DNA of 64,000 nucleotides from Agreia pratensis (GCF_900177685.1 NZ_FXAY01000002.1:496001-560000), one strand, 5' to 3'; positions 1 through 8,908 are shown, counted from the stretch's first letter. Numbers and translations are program-made. The notes: generated by a model not told the origin, from the sequence alone.

Positions 1-29
1 AGCCGGCGTATCGAGGCCACCCGCCATGG

Positions 30-65
30 CATCGATACGGCCGCGGGCGGCCTACTCGACCAACG
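30..65. repeat. Dispersed intergenic repeat, copy 1
   Basis: The element reads ATCGATACGG, then GGCCGCGGGCGGCC, then CTACTCGACCAACG. It matches the copy at 22510-22549 almost base for base and is related to copies at 5817, 12806 and 60591. It lies just downstream of the stop of the methylthioribose kinase gene. The internal palindrome GGCCGCGGGCGGCC could form a hairpin at the 3' end of that transcript. A second CTACTCGACC block follows at 82-92. Confidence 0.7.
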
Positions 66-111
66 CAACAGTGGCACGGCGCCTACTCGACCGGCGGAGG
101 GGACGCATGGG

Positions 112-1341
112 TCAGAACTCGAAGCGGGTGACCGTTTCGTGCAGGATCGCGGCGGTCTCTGCCGAGAGTGCTTCGACCGTGTCGAGTGCCTTGCGCTCGA
201 GGATCAGCGCGCGACCGGCGCGCAGTACCCCGCGGGCCGCGCCCTGCCGCAACACGGGATCGAGGGTCTCGATGTCGCTGGCCTTGGCGAAGCCGATGAT
301 GCGCCGGATGGCCTTCGCGCCAGCGTAGACGGCGGCATCCTGCCTGAACTCGGCGATCAGCGCCTCGAGCACGTCGTCGCCCCAGACGCGGTCATCGCGG
401 CGCGACGGCCACAGCGATCGGAACTCCGCCTCGAAAGCACTCCAGAGCGACGCAGGCAGCGAGAGGATCTCGGAAGCGCGCTCGGGCGAGCCCAGCGCCA
501 GCGCTCGGGCCGCCGCGATCACGAAGTTGCCCCAGAGCGCTCCGAGGTCGAACCCGGTGGGCCCGAAGAATCCGAACTCGCTGTCGAAAGCACGAACAGA
601 CGCCGAGACCCCACCGGAGGCATCGCGCACGAAGACCGAGCCCGTGTGCAGGTCTCCGTGGATCAGCGACTGCGCGCTCGTCATAAAGCGGTACTTGGCG
701 ATGCCGATCTCGGCCAGCAAGGCTCGGTCGGCACGCAGAGCAGCCACGTCGGGCTCGTTCGCGGGCAGCACCGCATTGTGCGGGTGCTCGATATAGGGCT
801 CTGTGAACACGAGGTCTTCGGTGATCTCGCACAGCTCGGGGTTGATCGACGCGGCGGCCAGCTTCTTCTGCTCGATCGGATCGAGCCCGAACACCGAAGT
901 GTGAAAAGCTGTGCGCGCGACGTAGCGCCCGATCTCCGCCGCGGCGAAACCGTGCACCCGCCCCTCGTTCAGCTCGCTGCGCCACACGGAATGGTCGCTG
1001 AGGTTCTCGATGGCGAGCACATAGTTCGAGTCGTCGAAGTCGTACAGAGCCGGCACGTGCTCGGCGTCGGCCGACTCGTGGGTCCGTAGCACGAGGGCCT
1101 CGCGGGCACTGCGCTCGCGGGTCATCGGCCAGCTCGGATCGGTGCGCACGTGCGGCAGCGACTGCTTGAGCACAAGCGACGCACCTGCAGCGTCGTGCAC
1201 GATGAACACGAGATTCAGGTTTCCGTCGCCGACCTCGACCACGTCGACCGGCCCGTCGGTGCGGATGCGCTCGGCGAGCGCGGGTCGCTGGGCCAGATAG
1301 GCGGCCACGGTGTCGACGGTGAGCTGGCTGAAATCGGTCAT
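112..1341 (-). CDS. mtnK: S-methyl-5-thioribose kinase
   Basis: The 409-residue product phosphorylates methylthioribose to methylthioribose-1-phosphate in the methionine salvage pathway. It has the aminoglycoside-kinase-like fold signature of MtnK: an N-terminal GDGNLNLVF nucleotide loop, the catalytic block LIHGDLHTGSVFV near residue 230, and the metal-binding stretch AFDSEFGFFGPTGFDLGALWGN-type (D and E visible) shortly after. Length is normal for the family. It is the last gene of a minus-strand series, 12 bp behind the ABC permease, so import and phosphorylation are probably co-expressed. The opposite-strand acireductone dioxygenase at 5241 acts later in the same pathway. Genes for the intermediate steps (mtnA, mtnB, mtnC) are not in the window. 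Confidence 0.93.
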   Translation of the reverse strand: MTDFSQLTVDTVAAYLAQRPALAERIRTDGPVDVVEVGDGNLNLVFIVHDAAGASLVLKQSLPHVRTDPSWPMTRERSAREALVLRTHESADAEHVPALYDFDDSNYVLAIENLSDHSVWRSELNEGRVHGFAAAEIGRYVARTAFHTSVFGLDPIEQKKLAAASINPELCEITEDLVFTEPYIEHPHNAVLPANEPDVAALRADRALLAEIGIAKYRFMTSAQSLIHGDLHTGSVFVRDASGGVSASVRAFDSEFGFFGPTGFDLGALWGNFVIAAARALALGSPERASEILSLPASLWSAFEAEFRSLWPSRRDDRVWGDDVLEALIAEFRQDAAVYAGAKAIRRIIGFAKASDIETLDPVLRQGAARGVLRAGRALILERKALDTVEALSAETAAILHETVTRFEF

Positions 1342-1353
1342 GACGACAAGTCT

Positions 1354-2403
1354 CTACGACGAGGTGGTGCTACCGGCGGTGACGACGGTGCGGCGGCGCG
1401 AGAACGTGAAGCTGAACAGCAGCGCGATCAGCAGCACGATGCCCTTGCCGAAGTCCTGCGCGTAGTACGGCAGCCCCACCATGGTGAAACCGGTGACCAT
1501 GACGGCGATGAGGATGGCGCCGAGCGCGGTTCCCCAAGCGTTGGGCCTGCCGATGCCGAGAACCGAGACGCCCACGAGCGCCACGGCCACGGCATCCAGA
1601 AGAAGCGAGTTGCCCGCCGACACGTCGCCCTGGCCGATGCGCGCGCCGAGCAGCAGGCCGGCGATCGAGGCGAGAAGGCCACAGCCCATGTAGGCGACGG
1701 TGCGGTAGAGCTGAACCCGGATGCCGGCAAGCCGGGCGGCTTCGGCGTTCGCGCCGACGGCGTAGAGGGCGCGTCCCCACCGGGTGTGCTCGAGGATGAA
1801 CCAGAGCAGGGCGGTGATGGCCACGAAGATGATCACGGGAATGGGAACCGGCCCAAGGCTGCCCCGATCGAGCCAGAGGTAGTCGGCCGTGAACTTGCCC
1901 GGCGCGGTGGTGCCGTCAGACAGCGACATCTGCGACGAGATCGACTTGCCGTCGACGATCAGCAGCTTGAGGCCGACGATCACGAACGAGGTCGCCAGGG
2001 TGGCGAGCAGGTCGGGGATACGGGCGACGACGATGAGGAATGCGTTCAGCCCGCCGATGAGGAGGCCCCCGAGCAGGACGACGCCGATCGCGACGCCGCC
2101 GACCTGGTTACCGATCACCATCGTCCAGGCGGCGATAGACACAGCGAAGCCGGCGGATGCTCCGACCGAGAGGTCGATGCCGCCGACGGTGATCGCGAGC
2201 ATCACGCCCAGGCCAGCAATCGCGGTCGGGGCGATGAACTTGAGCATGCCGAAGACGTTGTCGACGGTGCGGAAGTTAGGCTCGGTGATCACGAAGAACG
2301 CGATGAGCGCGACGGTCACGGCGATGAAGCCCCAGCGCACGACGAAAGCGGCACCGCGCTCGGCGAACGATGCGGTCTTGGGGGCGAGGGAGGCGCTGGT
2401 CAT
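1354..2403 (-). CDS. ABC transporter permease, ribose/RbsC type
   Basis: A 349-residue integral membrane protein with about ten hydrophobic segments and the conserved GGIDLSVGA motif of the RbsC/BPD_transp_2 permease family. It should form the membrane channel of a sugar-type importer together with the ATPase and lipoprotein encoded immediately upstream. Its ATG overlaps the ATPase stop by 4 bp (ATGA), so the two are translationally coupled. The downstream neighbour is methylthioribose kinase, which makes methylthioribose the likely substrate (inference from context); ribose or another pentose is the alternative. Confidence 0.9.
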   Translation of the reverse strand: MTSASLAPKTASFAERGAAFVVRWGFIAVTVALIAFFVITEPNFRTVDNVFGMLKFIAPTAIAGLGVMLAITVGGIDLSVGASAGFAVSIAAWTMVIGNQVGGVAIGVVLLGGLLIGGLNAFLIVVARIPDLLATLATSFVIVGLKLLIVDGKSISSQMSLSDGTTAPGKFTADYLWLDRGSLGPVPIPVIIFVAITALLWFILEHTRWGRALYAVGANAEAARLAGIRVQLYRTVAYMGCGLLASIAGLLLGARIGQGDVSAGNSLLLDAVAVALVGVSVLGIGRPNAWGTALGAILIAVMVTGFTMVGLPYYAQDFGKGIVLLIALLFSFTFSRRRTVVTAGSTTSS

Positions 2404-3992
2404 TTCGGGTGTCCTTCGGGCGGAACGGCGGAATGGTCTCGGGTGCGCGCGCCGAGGAACGCCCCGACGATGCTCGCCCTGTCTGTCTCGTCGGCGTAGG
2501 CGTCGAGTTCGACGACTCCCGCCACGAGCACGATGATGCGGTCGGCCACCTCGAGGATCTCATCGACGTCGCTCGAGAAGACGACAACTCCGGCATCGCC
2601 GGATGCCACGAGGTCTTTGAGACGACCGCCGATCTCGCGGCGCGCAGAGATGTCGACGCCGCGGAACGGTTCGTCGAGAAGGGCGAGGCGCGGGCCAGCC
2701 GAGAGCCAACGGCCCACCACGACCTTCTGCTGGTTGCCGCCGGAGAGGTCGTCGATCGACGCATTCGGCCCCGCGGTGACGACGCCGAGCGAATCGATCA
2801 CCTGCTGCGCGCGGGCGGTTTCGCGTGCCCCGCGGAGGGTACCGAGCGCGGAGGAGAGCTTGAGGAACGGGATCGAGATGTTGTGTGCCACAGACCAGCC
2901 GGGCAGCAGGGCCTGGCGCTGACGGTCTTCGGGAACGAGCACGACTCCTCGGCGCAGAGCGTCGGACGGCCGCTTCGGCGCGTACGGCTCGCCGCCGAGC
3001 GACAGACTTCCGGATGCCGGTCGCGCGAGCCCCGCGAGAAGCTCGGCCAGTTCGGTCTTGCCGGCTCCGATGAGTCCGAGGATGCCGAGTACTTCGCCCG
3101 TACGCACCTCGAGATCGAGCCGAGGTGCTGCGGCAAGGAGGGGGACTCCGCTCACGCGGGCCACGACGTCGTGCCCGCGGCGGACATCCACTCGCGTCTG
3201 TTCGAGCTCGGTCGCGCGACCGAGCATGTCGTGCAGAATCTCGTGCCACGCGAACGGCCGCTCTGAACTGTGCTGCACGACGCCATCGCGCAACACCACG
3301 ACGCGATCGGCGAGGGCCTCGATCTCACCGAAACGATGGGAGACGTAGACGATCGAGAGCCCGGTGTCGCGGAGGGCTCGGAGCACGGTGAAGAGACGCT
3401 CGGCCTCGGCGGCGGTCAGGGCCGAGGTCGGTTCGTCGAGGATGAGGAGTCTCGGCGTGCCCCTGAGCGCTCGGGCGAGAACCAGGAGCTGGGCATCCGA
3501 GATGCTGAGCCGTGCGGCGTCTTGCGCGAGGAGGGAATCTGGCCAGTCGAGACCGAGGGTGGCGAGGGCGGCGCGGGCGTCGAGAAGTGACTGCTTTGAA
3601 TTGCGAAGCGGATGCCGCGACGCGTTCGCCAGGTCGTCGAGCACAACGTTCTCTGCGATCGACAGCCCTGGCACTATGCCGTCGGCGACCTTCTGGTGCA
3701 CGGTCGATATACCGTGCGCCTTGGCGAGTACAGGGGAAGAGAGGTGCAGAACGGTTCCGTCGACCGCGATGTCACCGGAGTATCGGGGGTTGGCGCCCGA
3801 GAGCGCCTTGATCAGCGTGGACTTGCCCGCACCGTTCGCTCCGAGCAGCGCGGTGATGCGACCAGGGAAGAAGTCGAGCGTCACATCGGTGAGGACGACA
3901 TTCGATCCGTAGGCCACGGAGACGCCCGAAAGGGAGACGACGGGCGACAGCGTCGCCTGGTCGTCTCCCTCAGGGATAGACGATTCGATCAC
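2400..3992 (-). CDS. Sugar-type ABC transporter ATPase, two nucleotide-binding domains
   Basis: A 530-residue duplicated ATPase of the RbsA/MglA type. Domain 1 has a Walker A loop GANGAGKST at about residues 51-59 and Walker B LLILDEPTSALT. Its signature is degenerate (LSISDAQ instead of LSGGQ). Domain 2 has GLIGAGKTE and a standard signature DLSGGNQQK. The start is taken as the GTG at 3992, because it overlaps the TGA of the substrate-binding protein gene (GTGA) and the alignable ATPase sequence begins about 15 residues later. Longer in-frame reading upstream is shadow sequence over the neighbouring gene. It powers the importer formed with the flanking genes. Confidence 0.92.
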   Translation of the reverse strand: MIESSIPEGDDQATLSPVVSLSGVSVAYGSNVVLTDVTLDFFPGRITALLGANGAGKSTLIKALSGANPRYSGDIAVDGTVLHLSSPVLAKAHGISTVHQKVADGIVPGLSIAENVVLDDLANASRHPLRNSKQSLLDARAALATLGLDWPDSLLAQDAARLSISDAQLLVLARALRGTPRLLILDEPTSALTAAEAERLFTVLRALRDTGLSIVYVSHRFGEIEALADRVVVLRDGVVQHSSERPFAWHEILHDMLGRATELEQTRVDVRRGHDVVARVSGVPLLAAAPRLDLEVRTGEVLGILGLIGAGKTELAELLAGLARPASGSLSLGGEPYAPKRPSDALRRGVVLVPEDRQRQALLPGWSVAHNISIPFLKLSSALGTLRGARETARAQQVIDSLGVVTAGPNASIDDLSGGNQQKVVVGRWLSAGPRLALLDEPFRGVDISARREIGGRLKDLVASGDAGVVVFSSDVDEILEVADRIIVLVAGVVELDAYADETDRASIVGAFLGARTRDHSAVPPEGHPK

Positions 3993-5077
3993 GAGTTGGC
4001 GGGAAGCCAGTCTGCAGTGACCTGGTCGGCGAGGTCGAGGCTCGGCTCGTTCTCGCGCAGCGAGGTCACGTTGTCGATCGAGTTGTCCTTCAGGAACGAC
4101 TGCGTGATCGTCTTGGCGGGGAACTGCACGTCGTCTTCGTCGAGCTGCCCAGCGAGCTTGAGAGCGAGTGAGCGCACGACGGCCGCTCCGACGGCGGAAG
4201 GGTCGGTTGCCGAGGTGGCTACCCAGGGGCTGCCGTCTGCGGTGATGACCTCGATGTCGGCGTTCGAGATGTCGATGCCGTAGACCTTGACCTTCGAGCC
4301 GAGGTTGTTCTGATTCACGGCCTGCACGACGCCCTTGGTGATCTCGTCGTAGGGCGCGAAGATGGCCTTCACATCGGGGTTCTGTTTGAGGGCCGCATCG
4401 ACGAGCGGGATGTTGTCGGTCGCGGTCGACTCCGAGACCTTTCCGGTCGAGAACACGACGTCGAGTTTGTGGTCGGCGACGTACTTGTTCCAGACGACGG
4501 CGCGGCGGTCGAGGGCGGCGAAGCCCGTGGCCGAGACGTAGCCCACCTTGGCGCCATCGCCGACATCGTCGATGAGCTGGTCGAGAACGCCCGAGGCCAT
4601 TGACTCGTCGGACTGCGAGGTGGTCACGACGCCGGTCGCGTCGGTCAGGGCGAGATCGTAGACGACCACGGGGATCTTGGCGGCGACAGCCTGCGAGATG
4701 AGCGGCTGCAGGGTGTCGGTCTGGCCATGGTCGACGATGATCGCGTCGGGCTTGGATGCGATGGCCTGCTCGAGGTCGCTGGCCTGCTTCGCGTTGTCGT
4801 TGCGGGCGTCGGTGACGGTCAGGTCGATGTTCGCCGCCTTGGCCTGCTTCGCCGCGCCGGCGCCCCACGCCTCGAAGTAGTCGCCGGCACCGGACTGGCG
4901 CACGAGCGCGACCTTGACCGGGTCGCCGTTGAACGGCGCAGGCAGGGCGGCGGATGCGGTGGCCGGTGCGTCGGTCGAGGCGTTCGACGTGGTGCCGTTC
5001 GACTGGGCGCAGGCCGACAGCGCGAGTACTGTCGTCGCGGCGAGCACGAGTAAGGGGATGCGGCGCGAGATGGCCAT
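3989..5077 (-). CDS. Sugar-type ABC transporter substrate-binding lipoprotein
   Basis: A 362-residue periplasmic-binding-protein type 1 (RbsB-like) lipoprotein. The N-terminus has basic residues, a hydrophobic stretch and a lipobox LSAC with the modified cysteine at residue 23, followed by a Thr/Ser/Ala-rich linker. The ATG at 5077 is preferred over one ten codons earlier because AGGAG lies about 6 bases upstream of it. It is the first gene of the importer operon (binding protein, ATPase, permease, kinase). The ligand is not readable from sequence; the linked mtnK and mtnD genes point to methylthioribose or a related thiosugar. Confidence 0.9.
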   Translation of the reverse strand: MAISRRIPLLVLAATTVLALSACAQSNGTTSNASTDAPATASAALPAPFNGDPVKVALVRQSGAGDYFEAWGAGAAKQAKAANIDLTVTDARNDNAKQASDLEQAIASKPDAIIVDHGQTDTLQPLISQAVAAKIPVVVYDLALTDATGVVTTSQSDESMASGVLDQLIDDVGDGAKVGYVSATGFAALDRRAVVWNKYVADHKLDVVFSTGKVSESTATDNIPLVDAALKQNPDVKAIFAPYDEITKGVVQAVNQNNLGSKVKVYGIDISNADIEVITADGSPWVATSATDPSAVGAAVVRSLALKLAGQLDEDDVQFPAKTITQSFLKDNSIDNVTSLRENEPSLDLADQVTADWLPANS

Positions 5078-5240
5078 GGTGTCTCCTGAAAGCTGTGGGC
5101 AGGGCAAGCGAGTCGGGCCACACTGCGAAGGGTCGGAGTGTGATGATCAGATTCAACCAGCCGCCGCCTTCACGTTTACTCCGTATGACCTCGTATTACT
5201 CGCGTGGCCCGGCCCGTGGCCTGATCGTTACGATTGGCCT
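5078..5240. promoter_or_regulatory. Divergent control region between importer operon and mtnD
   Basis: This 163-bp gap separates the start of the minus-strand importer-mtnK operon from the plus-strand acireductone dioxygenase, so it must hold both promoters. A TGATGATCAG stretch near 5140-5150 is a short partial palindrome that could be an operator half. I could not recognise a SAM riboswitch (no S-box kink-turn or matching stems) or a convincing -35/-10 pair. Confidence 0.35.
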
Positions 5241-5816
5241 ATGACCCTTCTGACCGTGTGGGACGAGAACGACGCCTCCACCCCCGAACTCCAGACCCGC
5301 GACGCACAGATCATCACCGATGTGCTCTCGACCCTCGGCGCTCGGTTCAGCCGATGGGAGCTCAAGGAGCTCTCGGCCGAGCCGACGCAGGAGGACGTGC
5401 TCTCCGCCTATCGCGACGAGATCGACGCCGTGAACGCCGCTCAGGGATACACCCTCGTCGATGTCGTCTCCATCGTCGACGACAACTCGCCCGAGTACCT
5501 CGAGCAGGCGGCGACCGCCCGGCAGAAGTTTCTAAGCGAGCACCGCCACGACGACGACGAGGACCGCTTCTTCGCCCGCGGTAGTGGCGTCTTCTACCTG
5601 CGCGCCGGTGGCAAGGTCAACGCCGTGTTCTGCGAGGCGGGAGACCTCATCTCCGTTCCGGCGAACACCACGCACTGGTTCGATATGGGAACGCGCCCCG
5701 AGTACGTCTCGGTGCGGTTCTTTCACGACGACGACGGCTGGATCGGAAACTTCACCGGCAGCGAGATCGCGAAGGACTTCGCGACCTACGACGAGCTCGC
5801 AAGCGTCTCGGCCTAG
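5241..5816 (+). CDS. mtnD: Acireductone dioxygenase
   Basis: A 191-residue cupin enzyme that cleaves the acireductone of the methionine salvage pathway to the keto-acid precursor of methionine (Fe form) or to a CO-releasing off-pathway product (Ni form). The metal ligands are visible as H101, H103, E107 and H145, with exactly the spacing of the characterised Klebsiella enzyme (96, 98, 102, 140). The block reads HRHDDDEDRFF followed by GSGVFYL. The start ATG at 5241 gives the family's usual length; no strong ribosome-binding site precedes it. It is divergent from the methylthioribose importer-kinase operon, so both ends of the pathway sit at one locus. Confidence 0.95.
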   Translation: MTLLTVWDENDASTPELQTRDAQIITDVLSTLGARFSRWELKELSAEPTQEDVLSAYRDEIDAVNAAQGYTLVDVVSIVDDNSPEYLEQAATARQKFLSEHRHDDDEDRFFARGSGVFYLRAGGKVNAVFCEAGDLISVPANTTHWFDMGTRPEYVSVRFFHDDDGWIGNFTGSEIAKDFATYDELASVSA

Positions 5817-5910
5817 ATCTCGATACGCGCTGCTCCTTCGTCGCGAGCGCTACTCGATCAGCGCAGTGCGTTGGTCGAGTAGGTCGCTCAGCGACCGTAT
5901 CGAGACCCGA
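5817..5910. repeat. Dispersed repeat, two inverted copies between convergent genes
   Basis: The whole gap between the convergent mtnD and monooxygenase genes is repeat. One forward unit runs GATCTCGATACGCGC ... CTACTCGATCAGCGC (5817-5865) and an inverted unit runs GGTCGAGTAGGTCGC ... GACCGTATCGAGACC (5872-5907). GGTCGC...GCGACC forms a hairpin. The same arrangement recurs at 60591-60660, also between convergent genes. It may act as a two-way terminator. Confidence 0.75.
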
Positions 5911-7116
5911 TCAGCTGTAGGCGCTCGGCGTCGGAAACTCGCCCCTGAGCGCGAAATCTCCCACCTCCTGCGCCTTGTACACCACGGGGTCGTGCAGGGT
6001 GATCGTTCGCGCGTTCCGCCAGAACCGGTCCATCGCGGCCGACTCGGTTGTCGCCCGAGCGCCCATGAGTTCGAACGCGGTCGACGCCACATGCAGCGCC
6101 GTGCGCGTGGTCACGACCTTCGCCGCGGCGATCTCCACCGCCGCCCGGCCGCGCTCCTCGTCGCCGAGTTCCCACCCTTTGTTGGCGGCGTCGACGAACA
6201 GATTCGTCGCGCTCCACGTCAGTGCATCCGCCGCTCTGGTCTGGGCGGTGAGCTCGCCGATCGTCTGCCGAATGTATGGGTCATCGACGGCGTTCTCGAC
6301 GCCCGAGGTCGCCCACGCGCGCGTCTTTGTGCGCGCGTAGTCGGCAGCCTCGGCGAGGGCGCCTTCGGCGAGGCCCACGTGGATGTGGTTCATGGCGAGC
6401 TGGAACGCGAGGATCGACAGCGAGCCATAGGGGCGATACAGCTCCCCGTCCTGCTCGTTCGGGCCGAGCACGTGAGCGTGTGGAACGGCCACCTCGGAGA
6501 ACGACACCGAACCGGATGCGCTGAGGCGCTGGCCGATGTTGCTCCAGTCGTCGTGGTGCACGACGCCGGGGGCGGTCGCGTCGATCACGATGGCGAGGCG
6601 CTCGCCGGTGTCGACACGGGTTCCACTCGCGGTGACCCGGTCGGCCAGCTGCGCGCCGGTGGCGAAGAACTTGCGGCCCGTGACCGTGAAACCGCCGGCT
6701 GTGGGCGTCAACTCGAGTCCGGCATCCCGCGGGTTGCCTGCCCCGCCCCAGAACCACGATGACGCAGACAAGCCACGGTAGAGGTCGTCGATCGCGTGCT
6801 GGTTCTCGTTCAAGCGGATGCGCCACGAGTTCACGAAGTGGTACGCGACCACGTGCCCCAGGCCGGCATCGGCGCGGATGATCGGGCGCAGCGCCCGCAG
6901 CACGGTGTGCCAGTCGAGCCCGCCGCCGCCGAGTCTCGCCGGCACCAGCGCAGGCAGCAGGCCGGATGCGCGCAGAGCCGCGATCTGCTCGAACGGCGCG
7001 CGGCCGTCGGCGTCGGCGCGGGCGGCATCTGCTGCGAACCGTTCGGCCAGCGACTCGGCCGCGTCGAGGGCGGCTTCTTCGGAGGTGATCACTGTGGGGG
7101 AGTGCTGGTCTGACAC
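5911..7116 (-). CDS. SfnB/DszC-like flavin-dependent monooxygenase (acyl-CoA dehydrogenase fold)
   Basis: A 401-residue protein of the acyl-CoA dehydrogenase fold. The C-terminus has RNARTITLHDPVVYKAQEVG, close to the signature of the SfnB/DszC branch, whose members oxidise sulfur compounds with reduced flavin rather than dehydrogenating acyl-CoA. Length fits that branch. It ends convergently against the methionine-salvage gene mtnD, which supports a role in using organic sulfur (inference). A true acyl-CoA dehydrogenase is less likely, but the substrate cannot be read from sequence. The reductase that would supply reduced flavin is not in the window. Confidence 0.78.
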   Translation of the reverse strand: MSDQHSPTVITSEEAALDAAESLAERFAADAARADADGRAPFEQIAALRASGLLPALVPARLGGGGLDWHTVLRALRPIIRADAGLGHVVAYHFVNSWRIRLNENQHAIDDLYRGLSASSWFWGGAGNPRDAGLELTPTAGGFTVTGRKFFATGAQLADRVTASGTRVDTGERLAIVIDATAPGVVHHDDWSNIGQRLSASGSVSFSEVAVPHAHVLGPNEQDGELYRPYGSLSILAFQLAMNHIHVGLAEGALAEAADYARTKTRAWATSGVENAVDDPYIRQTIGELTAQTRAADALTWSATNLFVDAANKGWELGDEERGRAAVEIAAAKVVTTRTALHVASTAFELMGARATTESAAMDRFWRNARTITLHDPVVYKAQEVGDFALRGEFPTPSAYS

Positions 7117-7222
7117 GGCGGGCTCCGGTCGGGTGCGATGGGTGAAATTCGTTCATTACCACTATGCCGTGCCCGGCTGACGGGGGCTGCCTGCGGCGTC
7201 ACCGAAGCGCTAGCTTCTTGTC

Positions 7223-8101
7223 ATGACGTTCAACGACAACGCCAAGCTCGACACCAGTCGCGTGTCCAAGCGTGGCCGGAACACGGGAATCGCGGTGGGC
7301 GGTGGCAGCGCGGTCGTGGTCATCGGGCTCTTCCTCCTCTCGCAGTTTCTCGGAGTCGACCTCACAGGTTTGGCCGGAGGTGCGCAGCAGGGCACGCAGA
7401 GTGAAGAAGATCTGAACTGCCAGTACGGATCCGAGGCGAACGCCGACATCGAGTGCCTGATGGTGGGAGCGGAGAACTCGCTCTACGACTATTGGACCGA
7501 TGAGGCACCGAAGCTCGGCGCGCAGTTCACTCAGCCCAACGACTTCGTCCTCTTCACGCAATCGACCAATACCGGCTGCGGCCAGGCTTCCAGCGCCACC
7601 GGCCCGTTCTACTGCCCGCCCGATCAGTCCATCTACATCGACACCTCGTTCTTCGACGAGCTGCGCACGCAGTTCGGCGCCTCCGGCGGCACCCTCTCTG
7701 AGATGTATGTCGTCGCGCACGAATATGGCCATCACATCCAGAACCTTCTCGGAGTGATGGAGCAGACCGATCGCACCGACACCGGTCCGACCTCCGACTC
7801 CGTGCGCACCGAGCTGCAGGCCGACTGCTACGCGGGGGCGTGGGTCGCCGCGGCATCCACGACCGAAGATCAGGATGGTGTCACGTTTCTCAAACCGGTG
7901 ACGGATGCGCAGATCGCCGACGCACTGAATGCCGCGTCGGTCATCGGCGACGACCGCATCCAGGAGATGGGCTCGGGTCAGGTGAATCCCGAGACCTGGA
8001 CGCACGGGTCGAGCGAACAGCGCGAGAAGTGGTTTCAGATCGGCATGAAGAACGGTGCAGGCGGCTGCGACACGTTCTCGATCAGCGGGTCTGAGCTGTA
8101 G
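7223..8101 (+). CDS. Neutral zinc metallopeptidase, YpfJ family
   Basis: A 292-residue membrane-anchored protein: a cytosolic tail of about 25 residues, one transmembrane helix (IAVGGGSAVVVIGLFLLSQFL), then an extracytoplasmic domain with the zinc-binding motif VVAHEYGHHIQ. This matches the YpfJ/zinc_peptidase family. The physiological substrate of the family is unknown. There is no clear ribosome-binding site before the ATG, suggesting a short or leaderless transcript. Its last 20 bp overlap the 3' end of the convergent TspO-like gene. Confidence 0.9.
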   Translation: MTFNDNAKLDTSRVSKRGRNTGIAVGGGSAVVVIGLFLLSQFLGVDLTGLAGGAQQGTQSEEDLNCQYGSEANADIECLMVGAENSLYDYWTDEAPKLGAQFTQPNDFVLFTQSTNTGCGQASSATGPFYCPPDQSIYIDTSFFDELRTQFGASGGTLSEMYVVAHEYGHHIQNLLGVMEQTDRTDTGPTSDSVRTELQADCYAGAWVAAASTTEDQDGVTFLKPVTDAQIADALNAASVIGDDRIQEMGSGQVNPETWTHGSSEQREKWFQIGMKNGAGGCDTFSISGSEL

Positions 8102-8897
8102 CGCTGAAGCGCTGGGCGACACGGATGCCGACGGTCGCGATCACGACGACGGCCGCGGCCACGATTGCGGCGATCATGGCGGGCTGCGAAACGAGTTCGC
8201 CGGTCGTGCGAGACACGGCGACCCAGGCGAGACCCCAGGTGAGCGACGCCGCTGGTGCAAGGCGGCCGCGGCCGCGGATTGCGATGAGGACTCCGACCAG
8301 CGCCGCGACGGCGAGCACCACGACAGCCCAGACGTCACTGCCCCAGCCGAAGCCGTCGAAGCCCGCAGCCGTCAGTCCGGCGGCGAGGTTGGCCGCCGTG
8401 GCGATCGACACCCAGCCGAGATAGAGACCCATGGTTCCGTCGAGCACGATCGTCTCGACGACACCTGCGGGACGTCCGTCGACGAGGAGGAGGAACGTGC
8501 GGGCGAGCACGGCCAGCAAGACCACGATGACGACACACGACAGCGCGAGCTGGTCGAATTGAACGCTGAGGATCCAAGCAGCATTCAGGACCAGGGACGC
8601 GGCGACCCAGTACCCGACGAGACGTTGACGCGGGGCGTTCGCCTGAGCGGGCAACAACTGCCACACCGCGTAGGCCAGCAGGCCCAGGTAGATGACCGAC
8701 CAGATCGAGAACGCAGGGCCCGCGGGCGCGATCGGAGTCGAGTCGGCGGTGAGAGCGCCGTTCGCGGCATTCTGGATGGGCGTGCCGCCCGCCGCTCCCG
8801 AGCCGATGTACGCGCCGACGACGGCGATGACGGCGCCGACCGCAACGACGACCTGTCGAGTTCTGTCGGCGGTGGTGACATTGGAGGGTGTGGACAT
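8082..8897 (-). CDS. TspO/MBR-like membrane protein
   Basis: A 271-residue polytopic protein with about eight hydrophobic segments, built like the tryptophan-rich sensory protein/peripheral benzodiazepine receptor family (segments such as PAFSIWSVIYLGLLAYAVWQL). It is longer than the classical five-helix TspO (about 160 residues), as is common for the actinobacterial form. The function of this form is not established; tetrapyrrole or stress sensing is known for TspO itself. It is transcribed divergently from the MarR regulator at 8956, and a palindrome lies between them, so it is the probable target of that regulator. GAGAGG lies 7 bases before the ATG. Confidence 0.78.
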   Translation of the reverse strand: MSTPSNVTTADRTRQVVVAVGAVIAVVGAYIGSGAAGGTPIQNAANGALTADSTPIAPAGPAFSIWSVIYLGLLAYAVWQLLPAQANAPRQRLVGYWVAASLVLNAAWILSVQFDQLALSCVVIVVLLAVLARTFLLLVDGRPAGVVETIVLDGTMGLYLGWVSIATAANLAAGLTAAGFDGFGWGSDVWAVVVLAVAALVGVLIAIRGRGRLAPAASLTWGLAWVAVSRTTGELVSQPAMIAAIVAAAVVVIATVGIRVAQRFSATAQTR

Positions 8898-8908
8898 CGG
8901 GTGCCTCT

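Noticed and set aside
3993-5156. N-terminal extension of the importer ATPase across the binding-protein gene
   Set aside because: The extension is Arg-rich shadow of the lipoprotein gene; the GTGA overlap at 3989-3992 gives a natural start.
5078-5240. SAM riboswitch controlling methionine salvage genes
   Set aside because: No arrangement of stems or conserved core of known SAM riboswitch classes could be recognised by eye.
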